From the NCBI GenBank assembly GCA_964404415.1, contig CAYOKC010000054.1:1-23087 (forward strand): a stretch of 23,087 nt of DNA. Reading direction: 5' to 3'. Shown one piece after another: positions 1 through 7,305 of the stretch. The notes under the pieces are model-generated. The model searched no databases. It worked only from the letters and a program-made list of their open reading frames with translations, and had not been told where the DNA came from. Both the position numbers and the translations under genes were made by a program. Positions within the stretch are counted from its first letter, which is position 1. Each line of letters begins with the position of its first letter. This DNA is from Leptolinea sp964404415. Lineage in GTDB: Bacteria; Chloroflexota; Anaerolineae; Anaerolineales; Anaerolineaceae.

Positions 1-609
1 TTCTATGGAAAAACGGTTGTTTTTCCAATCAAAGTGTTGCTGCTCCCAGTACAACCGGGCAGCCAGTGTTAATAGGCTGAATACCAGGATCGCACCGGTC
101 CATTCAGCCGACCGTGTTGACCCGTTATAAAAAATAATTACACCAAAGATCACAGCCGCGGCAAGCAGCCCCTGCCAGGGGTTGTCGCGCCGGGAATATC
201 CATACCCTGTGAAATATCCGATCAACCAGAAGAAATATCCACAGAAAAATGTGAAAAGCATTGAATCCTGGATAACCCGACCCACAAAAACCTGTGTCAC
301 AGCCTGGTTCATACGGATTAAAAATTCGGCCAGACGGTCAACCGGTCCGCCGGTGCTGGTTGTCGCGATTATGAATATACCCGGGGGGACGACAACTGTC
401 AGCAAGAAAAATACCGCGCCCACCTGCGCGCCGGAAAGCCGCGTTTTACCGAGTCCCAATCCGGCTAGCACAGATATGATGGCCAGTATTTCAACAAGAA
501 AAAGGCCCTTTGACCATCCTGTGCTGCGCAGCATCGCGGCCGGCAGCCAGATACACAGTAGGATCAACAAAATGGACAATACGTCCAACGGTTTCGGTTT
601 TATCAGCAT
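1..609 (-). CDS. Multi-pass membrane protein, probable N-terminal part of a transglutaminase-like protein (partial, runs off left edge)
   Basis: Reading the minus strand from the ATG at 609 gives 203 open codons to the first base of the window, so the gene is truncated at its 3' end. I see about six hydrophobic segments: near residues 7-25, 36-52, 62-84, 116-134, 146-163 and 170-186. They end in an amphipathic stretch rich in Trp, Arg, Gln and Asn. This layout, including the 'NPWQGLL' and 'RLYWEQQ' segments, resembles the membrane domain that precedes the extracellular transglutaminase-like domain in large Chloroflexota proteins. That is a family resemblance from memory; the catalytic Cys-His-Asp domain would lie outside the window and cannot be checked. 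The gene is divergent from the PAP2 gene with 55 bases between the starts and has no strong Shine-Dalgarno sequence. It could equally be another polytopic protein. Confidence 0.6.
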   Translation of the reverse strand, partial: MLIKPKPLDVLSILLILLCIWLPAAMLRSTGWSKGLFLVEILAIISVLAGLGLGKTRLSGAQVGAVFFLLTVVVPPGIFIIATTSTGGPVDRLAEFLIRMNQAVTQVFVGRVIQDSMLFTFFCGYFFWLIGYFTGYGYSRRDNPWQGLLAAAVIFGVIIFYNGSTRSAEWTGAILVFSLLTLAARLYWEQQHFDWKNNRFSIE

Positions 610-664
610 GGATTGAGTGTACAATTGAAAAAATCTATCGTGAAAATGGCGGGCATACAATCCA

Positions 665-1651
665 ATGATACCCTTAGATTCACAAATCAACATTGCTATT
701 CAATCATTTCTGGGGGATAACGCGTTCTCAAGGATGTCAATGGACCTGGTAAGCCTGGTGGGTTCCGTTGCCATACTGACATTGCTGGTGGCAGTGGTCT
801 ACTGGTGCATCGATACCCGGTTGGGGATACGCCTTGGGATCGCATTTCTAATTTCAAATAACATCTACAGCATTCTTAAATTGGCGTTTCATTCTCCCCG
901 GCCATATTGGATTGACCCTAACGTCAAAGCGTGGGCATCTGAGGCTTCTTTCGGATTTCCGTCAGGTCATTCCCTGATGGCAGTATCAATCTGGGGCATT
1001 CTAGGATTAAACACCCGCAAATCGCGTTGGATAGCCGCGTCAATCCTGATGATCTTTATCACAGGTATTTCACGCATGTACCTGGGGGTTCATTTTCTTT
1101 CAGACGTTCTCGCCGGATGGTTTCTGGGATTCGTTTTACTTGGTTTGATTTTTGCGCTGGAAAAACCGGTATCTCATTGGATATCCAGGGAAAAACCATC
1201 ACGTGTTTTTCTGGCAGCCGCGTTCATCGGTCTCTTTTTTATTGCCCTGGGTTACTACTTTTACGCGAAGTTGATACCCTGGCAATTCCCCGGAGATTGG
1301 CTGCCAGATTACAGGTCGACGATTCATCCGGTAATGCTTCGCGATGTTATTGACAGCGCCGGGATTTTTGCCGGTTTTGTCGCAGGCGCTTGCTGGTTGG
1401 CTGCCATGCCGGGCATCATGGGAACATTCAGCGCGAAAGGAAGTTGGAAGCAACTAACCTGGCGATGCGTAGGCGGAATTGCCGGTATACTATTTCTATA
1501 CGGCAGTCTGGGGATGATAATCCCCCATGATGAGACAGTCACTGTGTGGATTTTGCGATTCTTCCGCTCCAGTCTTGCCGGATTCTGGATAAGTGGCCTA
1601 GCGCCATTCATTTTCATTAAAACCGGCCTGGCCGGGACAAGTAATCGCTGA
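665..1651 (+). CDS. PAP2-superfamily membrane phosphatase with a C-terminal membrane extension
   Basis: The 328-residue polytopic protein carries the three PAP2 (acid phosphatase/vanadium haloperoxidase) signature motifs: K72-x6-R79-P80, P99-S-G-H102, and S136-R137-x5-H143-x3-D147. His102 and His143 are the expected catalytic pair. Family members dephosphorylate lipid phosphates such as undecaprenyl pyrophosphate or phosphatidylglycerol phosphate at the outer face of the membrane. With polysaccharide genes nearby, carrier-lipid recycling is a reasonable inference, but the substrate is not shown. Typical bacterial PAP2 enzymes have about 200-240 residues. Here roughly 140 more residues with several further hydrophobic segments follow the third motif (about 168-185, 232-250, 266-285, 296-316). 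The start at 665 has only a weak ribosome-binding site. The YtxH-like gene follows 43 bases downstream in the same direction, suggesting a two-gene unit. Confidence 0.85.
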   Translation: MIPLDSQINIAIQSFLGDNAFSRMSMDLVSLVGSVAILTLLVAVVYWCIDTRLGIRLGIAFLISNNIYSILKLAFHSPRPYWIDPNVKAWASEASFGFPSGHSLMAVSIWGILGLNTRKSRWIAASILMIFITGISRMYLGVHFLSDVLAGWFLGFVLLGLIFALEKPVSHWISREKPSRVFLAAAFIGLFFIALGYYFYAKLIPWQFPGDWLPDYRSTIHPVMLRDVIDSAGIFAGFVAGACWLAAMPGIMGTFSAKGSWKQLTWRCVGGIAGILFLYGSLGMIIPHDETVTVWILRFFRSSLAGFWISGLAPFIFIKTGLAGTSNR

Positions 1652-1694
1652 CTGGTACCAGGGGAAACTATTTCTAAGATCAGGAGAATTTAAT

Positions 1695-1910
1695 ATGCGA
1701 AAAATCTTCAGCTTCATGCTTGGCGCGTTCACAGGTGGTTTACTTGGAGCAGCTGCCGCTCTTCTGTTGACACCGGTTACTGGTGACCAGTTGCGTATCG
1801 AGGCTTCCAGCCGGATACAGCGCCTGCAAAAAGAACTGACCGACGCGAGAGATCAAAAGCGCGCCGAGCTGGAGAGTCAACTCCAGGCCCTGCGCGCTCC
1901 GAAAGCGTAA
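1695..1910 (+). CDS. Small YtxH-like membrane-anchored protein
   Basis: The 71-residue protein has one N-terminal hydrophobic segment rich in Gly and Ala (about residues 4-26, with GAFTGGLLGAAAALLLTP). It is followed by a charged region of about 45 residues that is predicted helical and probably coiled-coil (SRIQRLQKELTDARDQKR). A Gly/Ala-rich transmembrane start followed by a TP-x(2,3)-G motif and a charged helix is characteristic of YtxH/gas-vesicle-like small proteins. Their molecular role is poorly defined; some are linked to stress or envelope function. A good Shine-Dalgarno (AGGAG at 1682-1686) supports the ATG at 1695. Its stop lies only 12 bases from the stop of the convergent metalloprotease gene. 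Confidence 0.7.
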   Translation: MRKIFSFMLGAFTGGLLGAAAALLLTPVTGDQLRIEASSRIQRLQKELTDARDQKRAELESQLQALRAPKA

Positions 1911-1922
1911 ACAACTACTTTT

Positions 1923-3935
1923 TTATTTTGTTAAGCTGAATTGATATACAGCCTTCTGACGTGAATTACGCGTGGTTCCGCTTACGACCAGCACCGCGCC
2001 TTTTGAATCTGTAATTGAAACCGGCTGACTGGCTTTGTTGCTTTCATCCAAAGTTAAATATGTTACCCTGGACGGTGATCCATACTGGATCAATGAAACA
2101 CGGTAGGTCTGCGGAAGCATATTCTGGATGCGCACAAAGCCAGCCGGTTCCCATCCACCATTGTCAATCTCAAAATCGGTCTGGTAATCAATCGCGGAAA
2201 TAGACAGGTCATCCAGCATCAGTCCTTCGCCATTTACCGCGGCATCTGTAATATATTCAAACCGGAGCGTGACCTTCTTTCCGGAAAGGAAAGAGAGGTC
2301 AACCGATTCTTTCACCCAACCGCCACTCACATCGTTCCAACCGCATCCATAACTGTTACCGGACTTATTTTCAGATGTGCATGACGCGGTGGGAATTATC
2401 GTCCAGGTTTCGCCGTTATCTTCACTGTATTGAAGGTACGCAAAATCGTAATCTGTTTCCAGATCGTACCAGATCCAGTAATCCAGTTTTATCGGTGATT
2501 TAGCGGAAGAGAAATCAAAGTCACGGGTTAGGGTCATGTCAGATTCATCACCCTTATTTGACCAGAAAGCGTATTTTCCGGAATGAGGGTCTTCAGCCAG
2601 AACACCGGTTTCGAGCACTCCCTGGAAATTCAACGTGTAATCGCCTTTGCATTTCAAACCGATATAATCGATGCCATATTGTGAAACATCACGCTTTATC
2701 TCTTCCGTGGAACAATCTGAAATCGTTTCAGTGATCTCCGGTTTTGGGGAGTCGGGATAGTTGTGGTATGTGAAACGTCCGTCACCGGCTTTGCTGTCCT
2801 TCAGGAACATACCCACAGCCCAATCGCCAAACACGTCATCCGCGGAGATCATTTCTCCGGTTGTTTTGTCTTTCGCGTCTACATCAATCAATACTTTATC
2901 GATAGCAGCCATTCCATTTTCGGGTTCAGCTACCAACGCTTTCGTGGCGTCTTCACCAAACCGGTCAAGGAAATACGCCAGGAACAGGAACGATTCACCA
3001 TAATGGGGCGTAGTCTGGTTCGGATCATTCGGCCAATCCGTTAATTGCCGGTCAGTATTCATGACAAATAATTCGTCAAAGCCGCCTATGCTGAATTCAT
3101 TGAGAAACTCTGCCAGAACAGAAAAGCCTTCGTTCATCCAGGTATCTTCATTCCGGTCACGATACCAGTGGATCATGTGCTGGAATTCGTGCGCCAGAGT
3201 CCCATAATCTTCTTCACCGAAGTTAAGATTATCAGCGCTCATAAAGAATGATTCGTGCCCGTTTGAATCCGGACGGGCTAACGGGTGGATAGAATCAATG
3301 GAAGAAAACAGGCCGGCGATATTATCGCCAAGTCCGCGGCAATAGATGATGTACAGGTGGTTGTCACCATCCACGCCCGGTTTCCACTCAGATCCAAAAA
3401 ATTCACGGTCTGTGGGGTATATCTGGTTTTCGAACAGGTCACCCAGTTTCTTTACCCGGTCTTTATCGTATTTAACGCCGTCCTCGATCCAGAAATAGGC
3501 GTGTTCTGTTTCATAGGCCAGTCTGGTCATTACTTTGAAGTTTTCATTTGTGTCGGTATCAAGCGCGTTAAATTCTTTCAAATCGCCGACATTAAAATCC
3601 GCAGGTTTGGTATCAAGAGTTTCGGGGATATCTTTAATGCCTTTCAGGCGCATCGCCAGTTCACGCAGGTCATTAATAGGGACCAGCGAGTTATTCAATG
3701 TGTTTTGAGTTTCCACGGCACCCGGATCAACTTCTTCCCCGGCCGGCGGAACGTCTATTGCCAGGGAATTTGTCTGCAAGGATTCTTCCGTTGGATAACT
3801 CGTGGAAAAAAACTCTTCCCAGTTGATGTTTTCGGATTCCAGAACCTTATAGGTCGCGTAACCGCCTATAAGGCAGCAACAGCAGATTAATGTGAGTACA
3901 ACACCAATAATGGTCCAAATCTTACTGTTATCCAT
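1923..3935 (-). CDS. Membrane-anchored M6-like (immune inhibitor A-type) zinc metalloprotease
   Basis: I choose the ATG at 3935 (670 residues). It has a strong Shine-Dalgarno (GGAGG, complement of 3940-3944), whereas the longer open frame to 4055 would run into the upstream gene. A single hydrophobic segment (about residues 7-26) containing four consecutive cysteines anchors the protein. Residues 35-90 are low-complexity and polar. The catalytic signature is H249-E-F-Q-H253 followed by E269 in 'MNEG', a gluzincin-type HExxH...E arrangement seen in M6/M30-like peptidases. Residues about 430-600 (CGWNDVSGGWVKESVDLSFL, then MLDDLSI) look like the beta-sandwich domain that follows the catalytic domain in immune inhibitor A proteins. 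The catalytic part should face outwards and cut proteins at the cell surface; its substrate is unknown. It is the last gene of the lipoprotein-Wzz-ligase operon, 19 bases after the ligase gene. Confidence 0.8.
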   Translation of the reverse strand: MDNSKIWTIIGVVLTLICCCCLIGGYATYKVLESENINWEEFFSTSYPTEESLQTNSLAIDVPPAGEEVDPGAVETQNTLNNSLVPINDLRELAMRLKGIKDIPETLDTKPADFNVGDLKEFNALDTDTNENFKVMTRLAYETEHAYFWIEDGVKYDKDRVKKLGDLFENQIYPTDREFFGSEWKPGVDGDNHLYIIYCRGLGDNIAGLFSSIDSIHPLARPDSNGHESFFMSADNLNFGEEDYGTLAHEFQHMIHWYRDRNEDTWMNEGFSVLAEFLNEFSIGGFDELFVMNTDRQLTDWPNDPNQTTPHYGESFLFLAYFLDRFGEDATKALVAEPENGMAAIDKVLIDVDAKDKTTGEMISADDVFGDWAVGMFLKDSKAGDGRFTYHNYPDSPKPEITETISDCSTEEIKRDVSQYGIDYIGLKCKGDYTLNFQGVLETGVLAEDPHSGKYAFWSNKGDESDMTLTRDFDFSSAKSPIKLDYWIWYDLETDYDFAYLQYSEDNGETWTIIPTASCTSENKSGNSYGCGWNDVSGGWVKESVDLSFLSGKKVTLRFEYITDAAVNGEGLMLDDLSISAIDYQTDFEIDNGGWEPAGFVRIQNMLPQTYRVSLIQYGSPSRVTYLTLDESNKASQPVSITDSKGAVLVVSGTTRNSRQKAVYQFSLTK

Positions 3936-3939
3936 GTGT

Positions 3940-3944
3940 CCTCC
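3940..3944 (-). promoter_or_regulatory. Ribosome-binding site deciding the metalloprotease start
   Basis: On the minus strand this reads GGAGG, four bases before the ATG at 3935. No comparable site precedes the upstream in-frame ATG at 4055, which lies inside the ligase gene. The site therefore favours the shorter 670-residue protein that begins directly with its membrane anchor. Confidence 0.7.
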
Positions 3945-3954
3945 AGTTGGCGCA

Positions 3955-5418
3955 TCATTTATCGGTGGAACCGGCAAACAAACCTGAAGCCAGTACCAAT
4001 CCGGCAGAAATCCAGAAATAGGGCATAGCAAATGAATCGATACTAAATCCCTCAAAAATTATACCGGTGATAATGAAGATACCCCAGTATCCTGCCATTT
4101 TCAATATATGTGACTTCATCCTGTTCAAGGTTACAGCCCTCTTTAAAACAGAGGTTAACCAGGCAGCAAAAAAAGCAAAGCCGACAATACCGGTTTCAGC
4201 CAGCAGACGCACCCACAGATTTTTGCTGTTCGGCAGGTCGGACGCGCGATACAACAACTGACGAACTTCGATCAGGTTCATTCCATAAGGTGGAATTGTG
4301 TCGGCGAACCAGCGGCCCGAATTGCCCAACCCGACCCCAAACAGCGGGAATTTATTGAATACTTCCCATCCGGCCTGCCAGTAGACAACCCGTTCACCAA
4401 ATTGAAGCGCGTTGGCATACCGGTTCAGGTTATTCAACTGCCAGAATTGCGGGGTGAACAGGTCTGACATACGCGGGTCAACCCGGCTCATTCCAAAGGC
4501 AGCCGCGATTGCGATCGCGACATAGATCAACACCAAAATCAGAGATATTCCTGCCGTGGAAAGTGCCGTCAAACGAGCGGGGAAGTTAAAGCGCCGCCGG
4601 ATCCAACGGATCAACCGCATATTCCCTCTAATAACCAGCAATGCCGCCATGCAAAAGAAGGTTATCCAGCCCACCCGGGAAAGGGTAAGGATCAACGTCA
4701 GCACACCCAGAGCCAGAAGTACCATCTCGACTGTTATTCTCTTGAAGAACCGGAATTGAAAAATGGAAAATCCGGTGACTGCCGCCGAGAGCCACATGGG
4801 CAGGTAGAGCAGATTTAACATGTGCGCCAGCCAGGAAGGCTCCAACGCGAAACCCGCCGCGCGTTGACGGTAAAGCGGCCCCAAAGAAAGGAGATCCTGG
4901 AAATCGCGCATCCAATCTGGATAACGTTTGAAAATGAACCAGGCTCCGGATTGCATCATGGACCATACGATCATGATTATGCCGCCGATGTAGATCCAGA
5001 TCATCGTTCTGCGGAATTCATCGATTGAAGAAACCCGTGAGAACGTCAGGAACAAATACCCGATCCCCACCAGAAGCGTGATAAACGCGGATAAGGAAGG
5101 CCGGATAATCCCGGCGTCTTTTAATGAAGGAATGAATAGAAACCCGGAAAGTGCCAGAGAAAGCAGGCAAACGATAACAAATCCGATTAACGGTAAGGTT
5201 TCGTCCGGTAATGGGCCTTTGCGGATAAGGTAAGGGAGTAGCCACACAACCGCCAGAATCCCCAGAAAAAGGACGGAAGGACTTGCTATGGTATTGATAT
5301 GCAGCAGATCCCTGACCGCCGGCATACTGGTGACGGGCAAGACGAGCAATAATACAGCCCAAAGAACGTCAACGGATGTGTTATATAACCGGTGAAGGCC
5401 GCGCATTGAGTTCTTCAC
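3955..5418 (-). CDS. O-antigen ligase / Wzy-like polysaccharide polymerase (first of two)
   Basis: The 487-residue protein is almost entirely hydrophobic, with about ten to twelve predicted membrane segments. Features typical of the O-antigen ligase (Wzy_C/WaaL/ExoQ) superfamily are the SRVGW segment after a long run of helices and a large external loop (about residues 320-400). That loop contains 'ERVVYWQAGWEVF' followed by 'FPLFGVGLGN'. The family joins lipid-linked repeat units to each other or to an acceptor at the outer face of the cytoplasmic membrane. Sequence alone does not separate ligase from polymerase. The start is a GTG at 5418 that overlaps the stop of the Wzz-like gene by four bases (GTGA), implying translational coupling. 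An in-frame ATG four codons later is the alternative. Its placement directly after a chain-length regulator fits polymerisation. Confidence 0.85.
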   Translation of the reverse strand: MKNSMRGLHRLYNTSVDVLWAVLLLVLPVTSMPAVRDLLHINTIASPSVLFLGILAVVWLLPYLIRKGPLPDETLPLIGFVIVCLLSLALSGFLFIPSLKDAGIIRPSLSAFITLLVGIGYLFLTFSRVSSIDEFRRTMIWIYIGGIIMIVWSMMQSGAWFIFKRYPDWMRDFQDLLSLGPLYRQRAAGFALEPSWLAHMLNLLYLPMWLSAAVTGFSIFQFRFFKRITVEMVLLALGVLTLILTLSRVGWITFFCMAALLVIRGNMRLIRWIRRRFNFPARLTALSTAGISLILVLIYVAIAIAAAFGMSRVDPRMSDLFTPQFWQLNNLNRYANALQFGERVVYWQAGWEVFNKFPLFGVGLGNSGRWFADTIPPYGMNLIEVRQLLYRASDLPNSKNLWVRLLAETGIVGFAFFAAWLTSVLKRAVTLNRMKSHILKMAGYWGIFIITGIIFEGFSIDSFAMPYFWISAGLVLASGLFAGSTDK

Positions 5419-6203
5419 ATCTCGTGCGTGAATAAAAGATACAGGCTCACAGCCAGCAGACCGGCCAAACTGCCGGCAAAAACCAGCGTTCCCAGGGAAT
5501 GCTGTGAAGGGCTTTCAGGTTTGACAGTTTCCTGCGCGATTGCGTAATTCAAGCCGGCAAATATCCCCCGGGATTCCCGCAACCAGTGTTGCAGGTCCTG
5601 GCCGGCATTTTCCATCTCCGTCTGTAGTTGCTTCCGGTCAGATGCCCGGCACAATGGCTGTGCCGCCAGACCGGATGTACTTTGCTGGTAACAGGTTTCC
5701 AGTGACAGAATGTACCGGGAAAGCCCATCTGCCTTAACCGCCGCCAACGAAGCTTTCTCGAATTCAGCCAGAGATACCTGCCCCCATAAATCCGCTAATT
5801 GAGTTGCCTTATCGGGATCTTCGGCATGGACTTTCAAGAGCCATTGATTAAACCTGCGCTCTGCCGTGAAATTGTCCTGAATAGTTAAACCGGTTGTGTC
5901 AATTCCTGTGGAGGAAGCCTTTGATCTGACTGTTTCGAGCACGTCTGTCGATTTGATCAAGTCGCCGGCAATTTCAAGTGCCTGATCTTCTTCGATATCG
6001 GTCAATAACCCGGTTCTCGCGTAATCTATAACAAATGAGAATGTAACAGTTGACTCATAAACCGGTTTTATCAGAGTCGTCGCGAACCATCCAAGCAGTC
6101 CGCCAACAACTATGCCTATGACAAAGAGTTTCCAACCATGCGTCAGATGTAACAGAAGATCCGGCAGGTTGAATGTGTTTCGTTTTGTTTTCGAGTTTCC
6201 CAT
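5415..6203 (-). CDS. Wzz-type polysaccharide chain-length determinant (polysaccharide co-polymerase)
   Basis: The 262-residue protein has the two-helix topology of polysaccharide co-polymerases. There is an N-terminal transmembrane helix at about residues 25-46, followed directly by the usual 'KPVYESTVTFSF' strand. A long extracytoplasmic helical region follows, then a second helix at about 237-259 ending close to the C-terminus. A Pro/Ser stretch (KPESPSQHS) precedes the second helix, as in the family. There is no fused tyrosine kinase (no Walker A motif), so it is a Wzz/CapA-like protein rather than a full Wzc. It should set the modal length of the polymer made by the neighbouring ligase/polymerase, whose start it overlaps by four bases. 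The upstream lipoprotein gene ends eight bases before its ATG. Confidence 0.85.
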   Translation of the reverse strand: MGNSKTKRNTFNLPDLLLHLTHGWKLFVIGIVVGGLLGWFATTLIKPVYESTVTFSFVIDYARTGLLTDIEEDQALEIAGDLIKSTDVLETVRSKASSTGIDTTGLTIQDNFTAERRFNQWLLKVHAEDPDKATQLADLWGQVSLAEFEKASLAAVKADGLSRYILSLETCYQQSTSGLAAQPLCRASDRKQLQTEMENAGQDLQHWLRESRGIFAGLNYAIAQETVKPESPSQHSLGTLVFAGSLAGLLAVSLYLLFTHEM

Positions 6204-6211
6204 TCAACAGG

Positions 6212-7088
6212 TCATTTCGAGAGGACAAAATTATAGATAACCAGCGCCTTCTTGCAATCAATATAGGTATCAAACACATACCGCATTGAAAGTTCGTTGC
6301 CCTGCAAGTCAAAAAGCTGGATCATCATAGAATCAGTAGTGTTCACAGGTCCGGTTGGTAATTCTATTTCGTACCCGTTCTCGCCATATTCAGGGGCGGC
6401 GCCGGTGTATCCAACTTCATCAATCGGTTTATCTTTGGCGATACCGGATACAACGACCACTACATCCGGTTGCGGCACTCCATCAGGACCAAAGACCTGC
6501 CCTGCCACACCGCTCCAACTGCACANNNNNNNNNNGATATACGAGAACGGTGATTTGACATTCCGGAAAATTTGGATGTGTAAAATTCTTGATGTATTTT
6601 GGGGAACCAGCCTGCGCCTTATATAACCAGTCACCGGTTTGCGTTAGATACAATGTGGGTGTCGGCAATTCCGGGATTGGCGTCAGAGAAACCGGATCAC
6701 CGGAAGCCGGGTTGACATCTTCAGGCACCGGGGTATCTTCAACCGGGGTCTGAGTCCTTGTTGCGACAGGGGTTTTCGTTTTCTCCGCTTCAGTGGTTGG
6801 CGTATAAGTTTCAGTCTGGGTTGGGTCCGCAGGAACATCGCCCTCGGTAGTTGGCGTAAAGGGTTCTGTTATCGTCGGAGGGATCGTTTCACTGGGCGTC
6901 AGGTCATAAGGCGAAATCGGCTCACCCACCGGGCAGGCATCATCTGTTTGATTCTCGGCGCAGATGGTTGCCTGAACACATTCCACGCAAATGGTGGGTG
7001 TTGTCTGAAACAATTCTGACGGAGATGTGATCACACATGCCGGGATGAGAATAAGAAGACCTGCAAGCAGGAGAACTTTCTTTACCAT
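6212..7088 (-). CDS. Thr/Pro-rich lipoprotein, interrupted by an assembly gap
   Basis: The N-terminal part (from the ATG at 7088) begins with a lipoprotein-type signal: MVKK, a hydrophobic run, then 'LIPAC' with Cys18 as the probable lipidated residue. Four further Cys occur within the next 45 residues. A Thr/Pro/Glu-rich linker (about 65-155) probably spans the cell wall or extends from the surface. The C-terminal part (to 6212) contains 'CSWSGVAGQVFGPDG' and ends in beta-rich sequence. A C-x-W-x-G-V-x-G-Q-V-x-D/G motif after a TPT linker is common in Anaerolineae surface proteins and looks like a carboxypeptidase-regulatory-like fold; this is from memory. The two parts are in different frames only because ten N (6526-6535) stand for an unknown length. 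A true gap divisible by three restores one gene. It heads the minus-strand operon, eight bases before the Wzz-like gene. Confidence 0.7.
6526..6535. other. Assembly gap (10 N) inside the lipoprotein gene
   Basis: Ten N interrupt the coding sequence. The reading frames on the two sides differ by one base, so the real missing length must be a multiple of three if the gene is intact. This looks like a fixed-size scaffolding placeholder rather than a measured length. Confidence 0.9.
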
Positions 7089-7172
7089 GAATGACCTCGG
7101 GAAAAATTTATGGATTAAATGATTTTACCCTTAAATGTAATCCGTATTTTAATACCCCGTGAACAGCCTGAT

Positions 7173-7202
7173 AATCTAAAACATATTGGCATTTCATGTC
7201 AA
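7173..7202 (-). promoter_or_regulatory. Possible promoter for the lipoprotein-Wzz-ligase-protease operon
   Basis: On the minus strand a perfect TTGACA (7197-7202) is followed after 18 bases by TAGATT (7173-7178), a 4/6 match to TATAAT. It would give a leader of about 85 bases before the ATG at 7088. The -35 box directly abuts the N gap, so nothing is visible upstream of it. The -10 box is weak, hence the modest confidence. Confidence 0.35.
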
Positions 7203-7212
7203 NNNNNNNNNN
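7203..7212. other. Assembly gap (10 N) in the divergent intergenic region
   Basis: Ten N lie between the divergent lipoprotein gene and the membrane-protein gene. The true distance between the two transcription units, and any regulatory sequence within it, is therefore unknown. The rest of the 7089-7305 interval is A+T-rich and holds only the promoter-like and ribosome-binding sites listed separately. Confidence 0.9.
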
Positions 7213-7294
7213 ACTGGCAAAGACATTGCTACACTTAAGCGATCATGGTAGTCGATTTACCTGACGGGTATATAAATTTATACAGACAATCAGC

Positions 7295-7299
7295 AGGAG
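7295..7299 (+). promoter_or_regulatory. Ribosome-binding site for the GTG-started membrane protein
   Basis: AGGAG ends six bases before the GTG at 7306. It supports that non-ATG start over later methionines in the same frame. Confidence 0.75.
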
Positions 7300-7305
7300 T
7301 ATATT

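Noticed and set aside
182..616. Plus-strand open frame of 144 codons
   Set aside because: It is antisense to a minus-strand frame open for all 203 codons whose product has clear membrane helices. The plus-strand product is basic, Pro/Ser-rich and without recognisable domains.
1890..1930. Possible terminator between the YtxH-like gene and the metalloprotease
   Set aside because: A four-base-pair stem (CGCT/AGCG) is followed by a T-rich run, but the stem is too short and the run starts about ten bases away.
3285..3890. Plus-strand open frame of 201 codons inside the metalloprotease gene
   Set aside because: The opposite strand encodes the conserved HExxH region and the preceding domain. The antisense product shows no coherent domain and no ribosome-binding site.
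7248..7276. Promoter for the gene at 7306 based on TATAAA at 7271-7276
   Set aside because: No acceptable -35 box lies 16-18 bases upstream, and the N gap hides part of the region.
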